DNA of 5,580 bases from contig JAGLKS010000120.1 of assembly GCA_023140905.1 (NCBI GenBank), positions 1-5,580 on the forward strand, in the 5' to 3' direction. Positions 1-5,580 of the stretch are shown piece after piece. Numbering within the stretch: the first letter of the stretch is position 1; every line of letters starts with the position of its first letter. The notes beneath the pieces are model-generated. The model had not been told where the DNA came from and made no database searches. It worked only from the letters and a program-made list of their open reading frames with translations. Made by a program: the position numbers and the translations under genes. The DNA comes from Alphaproteobacteria bacterium. Its GTDB lineage: Bacteria; Pseudomonadota; Alphaproteobacteria; Micavibrionales; Micavibrionaceae.

Positions 1-471
1 TCCGGTGCCGAAGCTAGTTTGCGTGCAGCAGATACTGTGAACTATGTTTCAGCGTTAACACGCTCGACAGAGGATGGGGAAACTACAGTGTCTACAGAAA
101 CCGATTCGGTGGATACAGGGTTTACTCTAACCATATCAAGTAATTGGGATAATGCGACTGTTTATAGCACGATTGCAATTTCTCTTGAAGAATTTAGAGG
201 GTTCCAGAATTTTGATGCTGATGGAACAACGTTGCAGTTGCCTGAAACAACGGAGCGTGAGCTTTCTACGCAAGTGCGTATTCGTCCGGGAGATTCGCTG
301 TTAATCGCGGGGCTTGTCCGTGAAAACGATGATTATGATACAGGTGGTTTTGGGTTTGATTCGCCGTTCATTCCAACATCTCGCACGGCTACAACGTCAA
401 ATACAGAGCTTGTGTTTTTGCTTAAACCGCGCGTTATCGTGTATACGTCAAATGATGTTCATAGTGACTAG
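1..471 (+). CDS. Secretin, C-terminal fragment (PilN/BfpB/GspD-like outer-membrane channel), 5' end outside the window
   Basis: The frame is open from base 1, so this is the last 156 codons of a longer gene. The TTG at 19 is internal, not a start. Secretins form the multimeric outer-membrane pore through which type IV pili or type II substrates pass. Visible traits fit the end of the secretin beta-barrel domain: alternating hydrophobic and polar strands (for example FTLTISSNWDNATVYSTIAI), then an R-P-G-D-S-L-L-I-A-G-L-V-R stretch (about 283-321) matching the family pattern of a glycine-flanked hydrophobic strand, and a final E-L-V-F-L-L-K-P-R-V-I-V-Y strand (406-444) matching the usual ELvilitPrii end. 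The usual VP-IP-lg-LF motif is replaced by a short PFIPTSRTATTSN segment, which suits the type IVb/PilN branch better than GspD or PilQ. The downstream ATPase and platform genes support the call. The N-terminal domains and any lipoprotein signal cannot be seen. Confidence 0.85.
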   Translation, partial: SGAEASLRAADTVNYVSALTRSTEDGETTVSTETDSVDTGFTLTISSNWDNATVYSTIAISLEEFRGFQNFDADGTTLQLPETTERELSTQVRIRPGDSLLIAGLVRENDDYDTGGFGFDSPFIPTSRTATTSNTELVFLLKPRVIVYTSNDVHSD

Positions 472-559
472 GTGTTTAGGAAGCTTTTTCTAATATATTG
501 AAGCATTATGGTTTTTCTGATTTTTTTCGTGCAAATGACTGAAGAAACATACAAACCAT

Positions 560-589
560 CCTTATTTTTCCACAGAATGATATTATAAT
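560..589 (+). promoter_or_regulatory. Possible sigma-70 promoter in the gap before the repeat protein
   Basis: A perfect TATAAT lies at 584-589. An overlapping TG-n-TATTAT (578-586) would be an extended -10. No good -35 hexamer is found 16-18 bases upstream; the best is a poor TTATTT at 562-567. The gap (472-673) is strongly AT-rich, so a chance match is quite possible. If real, it would let the downstream genes be transcribed apart from the secretin gene. The predicted leader would be roughly 75-80 bases long. Confidence 0.3.
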
Positions 590-673
590 ACCGGTTTGGT
601 AAATATTCTCGTATGTCTTTCTTTGTGTTCCATGTAAGATTGGGTGAATATTGTTGTACTTATAAAGTTCGTG

Positions 674-2278
674 ATGATGCGTCCGCATAAATTTATTTTC
701 GTAATTTTATTGATTATCGCCATGGCTATTGCTTTTGGTGTACGGACTTCTAATGCTCAATATCCGGGTTTTGAGTCACCGGCAACGCGGCTTTCCGGCG
801 GTGGATCGCTTGGGTTGGTGCCTGTCGAATCATCAATTGACGGAGGCTCTGTTCCTGTTGGTTCAACAGCGCAAATCGTTGTTTTGTTTCGCAATGAGGG
901 AGCGCAAAACGTAGAGACAGGGTTAATTAATCTTTATCCATCATCAAATATAACTGCAGAAATATCTCTTAATCAATGTGCAACTGGATTGTCTTCCGGT
1001 GCTGAATGCGCAGTCGCAATTTCAGTGAAAGGCTTGCAAGCAGGGGCTTGGCGTCTTGAAATGCTGATGCGTCATTCTGGGCGTACTCGTCTTGTGACGG
1101 CAACAATGTCAGGAAATATAGAGGCTGGGTCTGATTCTTCTAATCGTTTATCTAGCGACATCGAAACAATTCCTAATGAAATTGATTTTGGTTCTTTGAA
1201 TTCAAGTCAGACGATGATCGAATCGATTATATTGCGCAACATTACGTCGAGTACGATTAATATTTCAGAAATGAAAATGAATGCAGCTGAAAGTTCCGGC
1301 TATTCTTTAAAAACAGACTGTGATGAATTAAAAGCTGGACAAGCCTGTATTGCAACAATTGTCTGGTCTCCAAGGCGCTCTGGGCCGGCTACCGGTGTTC
1401 TTGTTATACGTCACGATGGCCCGACAGCGTTGGCTAGTGTGACGGTAGAGGGGGAATATGAACCTGATGATGTTGAGGAAGCTGAAGATTTTCCTGAGGC
1501 TGTTCCCGGACGGGGGTTGCTTGTTTCGTCTCAGACGGAATTTGATTTCGGTGATGATATATCGTCGGCATCTACTATGACTGTTTCTTTGGTAAATACA
1601 GGGGATACGCCATTGGAGCTGAAAGGAATTAAAATTTCCGGTGGTGATAATGGATTAACTCTTGCGAATACGGGGTGCTCAGAAGGGCTAATGCTTCAGC
1701 CGATTGAGGCTTGTCCACTAACTTTGACATGGTCTCCTACTAGATTAGGTGGTGTAGTTGATGACATACAAGTGAGGCATGATGGTGCGCGAGGTATATT
1801 GGTCTTGCCTGTTAGAGGGGAAGCAACTTCGACTGTAAGTCAGGATCAAAAGGCAATTGTCCTAAATTCATCTAGCAAGAAGATGACGACAAAAGTAGTC
1901 TCATCAAGCGGTGATGATACTTCTTCAGATTCTTCGAAAAAGAATAAAACAAAGTCAAAAAAGGCTGTATCTGCGAAGACAACAAATACTGTTATGAATG
2001 CGGCAAGCTCGCTTGATGGTCTTAAAATCACATCTTTCTCAGCAAATAGAGCGATTGTTAATGGTCCGGGAGGTAGCCGCTTGGTCTTTGATGGTGAGCC
2101 AATCATGTTAGGTGGTTTTATGTGGGATGTTGATATCCAGAAAAATGGTATCGAGTTTTCATATGGAGGTGATCGCGTTTTGCTTCTCTTTGATCGTTCA
2201 TTATCTTCTGCTAGTCGTGTATCTGGACAATCATCAACTAGCACATCTTCAAGCTCTAGGACGTCAAGTGGCGGATAG
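674..2278 (+). CDS. Exported periplasmic protein: three Ig/ASH-like repeats plus C-terminal PilP/GspC-HR-like domain
   Basis: Numbered from ATG 674 (534 aa). A classic signal peptide (residues 1-28: Arg/Lys n-region, FIFVILLIIAMAIAF core, SNA cleavage site before QYPG) sends it to the periplasm. There is no lipobox and no later membrane segment. Three repeats of about 100 residues follow (about 46-150, 163-263, 282-384), resembling the ASPM-SPD-2-Hydin or choice-of-anchor-D Ig fold. Residues 385-446 are a Ser/Lys/Thr-rich linker. Residues 447-509 form a compact beta domain (A-I-V-N-G-P, L-V-F-D-G-E-P, L-G-G-F-M-W-D-V, I-E-F) resembling PilP or the GspC HR domain, which in known systems contacts the secretin or inner-membrane complex. 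A Ser-rich tail ends it. It sits where pilO-pilP lie in R64-type clusters, so I infer a periplasmic connector. A GTG at 644 opens the frame 10 codons earlier, but ATG 674 or 677 gives the normal signal peptide. Ribosome binding sites are weak for all three. The export and repeat calls are firm; the PilP match is moderate. Confidence 0.8.
   Translation: MMRPHKFIFVILLIIAMAIAFGVRTSNAQYPGFESPATRLSGGGSLGLVPVESSIDGGSVPVGSTAQIVVLFRNEGAQNVETGLINLYPSSNITAEISLNQCATGLSSGAECAVAISVKGLQAGAWRLEMLMRHSGRTRLVTATMSGNIEAGSDSSNRLSSDIETIPNEIDFGSLNSSQTMIESIILRNITSSTINISEMKMNAAESSGYSLKTDCDELKAGQACIATIVWSPRRSGPATGVLVIRHDGPTALASVTVEGEYEPDDVEEAEDFPEAVPGRGLLVSSQTEFDFGDDISSASTMTVSLVNTGDTPLELKGIKISGGDNGLTLANTGCSEGLMLQPIEACPLTLTWSPTRLGGVVDDIQVRHDGARGILVLPVRGEATSTVSQDQKAIVLNSSSKKMTTKVVSSSGDDTSSDSSKKNKTKSKKAVSAKTTNTVMNAASSLDGLKITSFSANRAIVNGPGGSRLVFDGEPIMLGGFMWDVDIQKNGIEFSYGGDRVLLLFDRSLSSASRVSGQSSTSTSSSSRTSSGG
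809..1825 (+). repeat. Three tandem Ig-like repeats at protein level inside the periplasmic protein
   Basis: Repeat units lie at about 809-1123, 1160-1462 and 1517-1825. They are diverged in DNA but align as protein. Units 2 and 3 begin with a (E/I)-D-F-G or F-D-F-G strand, and all have a central V-x-L-x-N-x-G or I-x-L-R-N-like strand. Each carries a Cys pair 9-12 residues apart. Units 2 and 3 share W-S-P-x-R after the second Cys. Each ends with RH(S/D)G followed by a V/T-x-V-x-G strand. This is the pattern of ASH-type immunoglobulin-like domains; the fold is inferred, not seen directly. Confidence 0.7.
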
Positions 2279-2326
2279 ATTTCAGAGAATTGAGTATATT
2301 TATTGTGAAATAATCGGATTGGTGAA

Positions 2327-4156
2327 ATGAACGAAGACGTTCCGTCGCAACGACCAAATGATAATGGTAAGAATCTGGATTCGATCGGGCAAGGTTCGAT
2401 TGAGCAAACCGGCGGGATTGCGCGTGGTATAGACCCTAATAGAGTGGATCTGACAAAAGGACAGCGTACAGATATCCGGCGTAAAAAAGTTCAAGAAGGG
2501 CGTGAACGCTATCTTGATATGGTCCAGCGTGAACGAGTTATGATGCTGGAACAGGGACTTTCCCGTTCTGCTGAACAGCTTTTAGATATGGCTGGAGCAA
2601 TTACCTCTTCAGAGTTGGAAGAAGAGGCAATAAAAGATCGTGCAACCGGGGACCAATTGCGGTCCATATTGCCGGTTCAGGCTTGGTTGCCGCTTCGTAT
2701 TCATTTAGTCGGGCTAAAGGCCGGCGTGCTTTCTATTGCACCGTTGCATGATATGCAGGAGCGTCAATTGGAAGCATTGATGTCTACAGCCAAGCGAAGT
2801 GGTTTCAAAGTTGATCGAGTGGAAATTGAGATTTGGGACCGTAAAGAACTGACAGACACGTTGCGTGCTGTGCATGATTTATCGGCTGACAGGTGTGAAA
2901 AAACACTTGCACAATGGTTGGGTGATATTGATAACGGTCTTCTCTTAAACCAGTTTCAGCGTGATATGATGGCTGAAGCTTTGCAGATGCGTGCATCTGA
3001 TGTGCATCTGGTGCAAGATAATAATCTGGAAGCGCCAAACTGGATTCAATACCGGATTGATGGTGATTTGCTGCCAATGCATTTATTGCCTTCAGATGCA
3101 ATGGCGCGTTTAACAACTTTGCTTAAACGGGATGCAGGGCTTAACTTTGGTGACCGTGTTACACCAAAAGATGGACGTTTCGGATTTCAATGGCAAGGAC
3201 GCTCGATTGATGTTCGTGTTGCTGCCGGGCCGCAAGCACAAGAAGGAGAAAAGCTTACACTTCGTTTGCTTGACAGGGCTTCACTTAAAGGGTTTGATGA
3301 TTTATTCCGTCGTCACCAGATCGTTTCTGATTTCCTATCCAAGCTTCTTTCTCCTGAAATTAAGGGCGGTGGCGGTTTGATTTTGCTTTCAGGGCCAACC
3401 GGTTCTGGTAAAACAACAACACTTTATGCTTGTGTTCAACAAATAGACAGACGGCGTAAACATGTATTGACGATTGAAGATCCAATCGAATATGAACTAC
3501 GTTATGCAACTCAATGGCAGGTCAGGCATGGTATGAGTGGTGGTGAATTTTCTGATCTTATTCGAGCCGCTATGCGTCATGACCCGGATTATATTGTTAT
3601 TGGTGAGATGCGTGACCCGGATACAGTTGACACGGCTTTGCGAGCAGCAGAATCCGGTCATACTGTGATTTCAACAGTCCATGCTGATACAGCTTTGCAG
3701 ACATTTGAGCGTCTACGTTCTCTTATCCCTGCAACGCGTGAACGCTCATCCACCTACACATTGGCTCAGCAAGTCGGGGCTATTTTGAATCAGCGTCTGG
3801 TTCGAACATTATGTCAGGGGTGCGCACATAAAACGTTAGCTGAGGATGTACTAAGTTCCAAAATGCTGGAACATCTGGATATGGATCCCAAGCAAGAAGT
3901 GCGTACACATAACTCCAGCGGATGTGATCTATGTAGTCGTACCGGTATATCGGGGAGAACTTTACTTTTAGATGCTTTGCTTATGATGATGCATCCATCA
4001 CAGCGTAACGAAGTATATGAGGCTTTGATTTCGAATGTGAATAATGTTCTGGGCGTTGATGGGGTTATTGTTCATAGCCGTAAAGACGGGTTACGTGATT
4101 TGGTGATTTCGGGATTAGTCGATCCTATGGCAGCTCTGGCTTATCTTGAAGAATAA
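2327..4156 (+). CDS. GspE/PulE-family pilus or secretion assembly ATPase (R64 PilQ / BfpD-like)
   Basis: This 609-aa protein is complete and cytoplasmic. It hydrolyses ATP to power filament assembly through the platform protein encoded next. Residues 1-110 are polar and charged, probably helical or flexible. Residues about 114-183 look like a GspE N-terminal alpha/beta domain (LPLRIHLVGLKAGVLSIAP). The N2 domain starts near 222 with A-S-D-V-H-L, then Y-R-I-D-G (242-246) and K-D-G-R-F (281-285). Walker A is GPTGSGKT at 356-363 (Lys362, Thr363). The Asp box is TIEDPIEYE (382-390). Walker B is DPDYIVIGEMRD (419-430, Glu427). The His box has His445 and His452 in A-E-S-G-H-T-V-I-S-T-V-H. Two CxxC pairs (Cys496/499 and 533/536) form the zinc module typical of GspE/PilB and absent from PilT retraction ATPases. 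All catalytic motifs are intact. The start at 2327 has only a weak SD (CGGA near 2315). The preceding gap is 48 bases, with no clear terminator, so cotranscription is likely. Confidence 0.95.
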   Translation: MNEDVPSQRPNDNGKNLDSIGQGSIEQTGGIARGIDPNRVDLTKGQRTDIRRKKVQEGRERYLDMVQRERVMMLEQGLSRSAEQLLDMAGAITSSELEEEAIKDRATGDQLRSILPVQAWLPLRIHLVGLKAGVLSIAPLHDMQERQLEALMSTAKRSGFKVDRVEIEIWDRKELTDTLRAVHDLSADRCEKTLAQWLGDIDNGLLLNQFQRDMMAEALQMRASDVHLVQDNNLEAPNWIQYRIDGDLLPMHLLPSDAMARLTTLLKRDAGLNFGDRVTPKDGRFGFQWQGRSIDVRVAAGPQAQEGEKLTLRLLDRASLKGFDDLFRRHQIVSDFLSKLLSPEIKGGGGLILLSGPTGSGKTTTLYACVQQIDRRRKHVLTIEDPIEYELRYATQWQVRHGMSGGEFSDLIRAAMRHDPDYIVIGEMRDPDTVDTALRAAESGHTVISTVHADTALQTFERLRSLIPATRERSSTYTLAQQVGAILNQRLVRTLCQGCAHKTLAEDVLSSKMLEHLDMDPKQEVRTHNSSGCDLCSRTGISGRTLLLDALLMMMHPSQRNEVYEALISNVNNVLGVDGVIVHSRKDGLRDLVISGLVDPMAALAYLEE

Positions 4157-4195
4157 AGAACCACGAGAAACAAGGGATTATACTTGGTAATTATT

Positions 4196-4202
4196 AGGTG
4201 AT
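4196..4202 (+). promoter_or_regulatory. Strong ribosome binding site for the platform gene
   Basis: AGGTGAT at 4196-4202 is a seven-base match to the anti-Shine-Dalgarno complement GGAGGTGATC. It lies 5 bases before ATG 4208 and fixes that start. It is much stronger than the sites before the two genes upstream, which suggests a higher translation rate or simply independent initiation after the 51-base gap. Confidence 0.8.
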
Positions 4203-4207
4203 AATAT

Positions 4208-5428
4208 ATGCAGCAATGGCTGGTAGAGGTAGCATATGAGACACGTACAGGCGCTAAGAAAGTGACTGAGGCCCTCTTTTTGCCAACAATTGAAGATGTA
4301 CGTGCCGCCATTACTGAAAAGGGTGGGTATGTTTTAAATATTCGCTCTTATTCGCGTTCTCCTCTGGAACGTCTTTTGGCTCGCTCAACATGGTGGCAAG
4401 TGCAGCTTTTACGTGGAGTTCAATTTAGAACACAAACAGCATCTCCCGGTGTAGCTTTATGGAAGATTATTCAGGCCGAGGATAATCCCCGCCGGCAAAA
4501 TATTCTAGCACCTGCACGAGAAGCGTTAACGCGTGGGCTTGGCGTTATCGAAGCGCTCAAAGCTTTGAATATATTTGACCATGGAACTTTGGCAATTTTG
4601 GCTGGTTCCGAGCGCGCAAATAAACTGGGGGAAGGAATACCTCATGCTATTCAGTCAATTACAGAAAAACGCAAGAATGCACGTGCTGTTATAGGAACGT
4701 TGTCATGGCTGGGTTTTGATGTGTTTTCTATTGTGACCTCTTTGTGGGCCGGGAAAGATATGATATTAGGCTGGTTCAGGAATAATGAACCAACAGATCC
4801 AATAGAACGGGAGCATTTCGAATTTGTGGTCAATAATCTGGAGCTTATATGGGATTCTCTTATCTGGATTTCTGTTGTTTTTGGAGCTATTTTAGCGTGG
4901 TGTGTCTTTTCTTTCTGGATTAATCGTGGCAGAAAAGATTGGTTAACAGCAAAACTGGTTAGAAAAATCCCTTTAATCGGTTCATATTTACGTGACCTTT
5001 CTTTTGCTGATTCAATGATGGCTGCCGCACGAATGCTGCGTGGACGTGTGCAAATTGATATTGCGCTAAAGCAGTCTGAAGAGGCGTCCAGCTCTCCTGA
5101 TGTTGCTGCATATTGGCGCGAAGCTTCCCAGAATTTGAACCGTGGTGTCGGTCTTGGAGTTGCCTTGGATCGTAAACCTTTAAGGCGCAGTGAACGCCTT
5201 GAAATTGCGGGGTTGTCCGATCTTGGTCAAGTTGCTACAGTTATGGAGTCAATTGCTGAAATGCGTGCGGCCTCTGCGAAGACCAGACATAAATTTATTG
5301 TATGGCTTGCTTTTGCTTTAACGGGGATATTTCTGGCAGTTGCCTTTGGTAGCGCAATTTATGCCCTGACGGTTATGAATATGAGCATGGACTCTATGAT
5401 GGGTGGATTGATGCAAGGAGCAATGTAG
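4208..5428 (+). CDS. GspF/PilC-family inner-membrane platform protein (R64 PilR / BfpE-like)
   Basis: This 406-aa protein has the usual length of the family. It is the inner-membrane hub that the assembly ATPase acts on. Residues 1-48 resemble the GspF N-terminal cap (Y-E-T-R-T-G-A-K-K, then a D-V-R-A-A-I-T-E-K-G-G helix). The first cytoplasmic GspF domain covers about 70-158, with A-I-L-A-G-S-E-R-A-N-K-L-G-E matching the conserved helix end. Membrane segments are near 160-182 and 214-237. The second GspF domain covers about 250-360, with K-I-P-L-I-G-S-Y-L-R-D-L-S-F-A-D and a following A-x-M-L-x-G-R-V-Q-I-D-I-A-L helix, the family's best-known signature. The third membrane segment is near 363-389. 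This is the standard three-helix, two-domain layout. It ends in a short Met-rich tail (390-406). Its position directly after the GspE-type ATPase supports the call. The next gene starts 4 bases after the stop, so translation is probably coupled. Confidence 0.93.
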   Translation: MQQWLVEVAYETRTGAKKVTEALFLPTIEDVRAAITEKGGYVLNIRSYSRSPLERLLARSTWWQVQLLRGVQFRTQTASPGVALWKIIQAEDNPRRQNILAPAREALTRGLGVIEALKALNIFDHGTLAILAGSERANKLGEGIPHAIQSITEKRKNARAVIGTLSWLGFDVFSIVTSLWAGKDMILGWFRNNEPTDPIEREHFEFVVNNLELIWDSLIWISVVFGAILAWCVFSFWINRGRKDWLTAKLVRKIPLIGSYLRDLSFADSMMAAARMLRGRVQIDIALKQSEEASSSPDVAAYWREASQNLNRGVGLGVALDRKPLRRSERLEIAGLSDLGQVATVMESIAEMRAASAKTRHKFIVWLAFALTGIFLAVAFGSAIYALTVMNMSMDSMMGGLMQGAM

Positions 5429-5432
5429 AAAC

Positions 5433-5580
5433 ATGGCAGATATGGAAGAAAATAAAATACAAACAAGTAAAGAGCAGGATGTGCCCGTTGAGCTGCAGTC
5501 TGTATCGCATGATTCAGTGCTTGCTGCGAAATCGGTGCTGGAAGAGGATGTCTCTATTTCGAAGTTATCTGCAACCAATG
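5433..5580 (+). CDS. N-terminal part of an unrecognised acidic protein, 3' end outside the window
   Basis: ATG 5433 opens a frame that stays open to the window end (49 full codons). AAGGAG at 5415-5420, inside the end of the platform gene, could serve as its ribosome binding site, though the 12-base spacing is long. An ATG at 5442 is an alternative start. The 4-base gap to the upstream stop argues for one operon and against chance. The visible residues are hydrophilic, with ten Asp/Glu against four Lys, and many Ser and Val. There is no signal peptide, no membrane segment and no prepilin Gly-Phe/Glu-hydrophobic leader. It may be a cytoplasmic protein or one with a later membrane helix. I cannot assign a function. 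Confidence 0.65.
   Translation, partial: MADMEENKIQTSKEQDVPVELQSVSHDSVLAAKSVLEEDVSISKLSATN

Noticed and set aside
483..527. Possible intrinsic terminator after the secretin gene (GCTT/AAGC pairing followed by T-runs)
   Set aside because: The stem is only four or five pairs and AT-rich with a long loop, and the T-run is not directly next to it.
644..673. GTG 644 as the start of the periplasmic protein
   Set aside because: It would add ten residues before a complete signal peptide and lacks a convincing ribosome binding site; ATG 674 or 677 fits better.
506..688. Minus-strand 60-codon frame across the gap before the periplasmic protein
   Set aside because: It overlaps the start of a well-supported gene, has no recognisable domain or signal, and an AT-rich gap gives such frames by chance.
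1846..2244. Minus-strand 132-codon frame opposite the linker and C-terminal domain
   Set aside because: It is an antisense shadow of the Ser/Lys-rich coding stretch; its composition reflects the complement of those codons.
2279..2311. Inverted repeat ATTTCA/TGAAAT between the periplasmic protein and the ATPase gene
   Set aside because: A six-base AT-rich stem with a 21-base loop and no T-run is too weak to call a terminator or operator.
2805..3116. Minus-strand 103-codon frame inside the ATPase gene
   Set aside because: The + strand frame encodes conserved ATPase sequence throughout, and the antisense product has no domain features.
5318..5578. Minus-strand frame over the end of the platform gene and the start of the next gene
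   Set aside because: It covers a conserved membrane segment on the + strand and a tightly spaced downstream start; the Ser/Cys-rich product looks like a shadow.

Overview
The window holds part of a type IVb-pilus-like (or closely related type II-secretion-like) assembly cluster of a Gram-negative bacterium, almost certainly a proteobacterium. The secretin fragment implies an outer membrane. The sequence is moderately AT-rich by eye. I cannot fix the class or genus from it.

Layout, all on the + strand: (1) positions 1-471, the C-terminal end of a secretin, the outer-membrane channel, cut by the window edge. (2) A gap of about 200 bases, AT-rich, with one plausible -10 element. (3) Positions 674-2278, an exported periplasmic protein with three tandem Ig/ASH-like repeats, a Ser/Lys/Thr-rich linker and a small C-terminal domain resembling PilP or the GspC HR domain. 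(4) Positions 2327-4156, a complete GspE/PulE-type assembly ATPase. (5) Positions 4208-5428, a complete GspF/PilC-type inner-membrane platform protein, behind a strong ribosome binding site. (6) From 5433 to the window end, the start of an unrecognised acidic protein whose first 49 residues do not look like a prepilin.

The order secretin - periplasmic connector - ATPase - platform parallels pilN-pilO-pilP-pilQ-pilR of R64/IncI-type thin pili. Here one large protein occupies the pilO-pilP position. In the likely machine, the cytoplasmic ATPase drives the platform protein to extrude or retract a pilin filament, the periplasmic repeat protein links the inner-membrane parts to the secretin, and the filament or substrate leaves through the secretin. 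No pilin, prepilin peptidase, PilT-like retraction ATPase or mobile element is visible here. The most unusual item is the repeat-PilP-like fusion protein.
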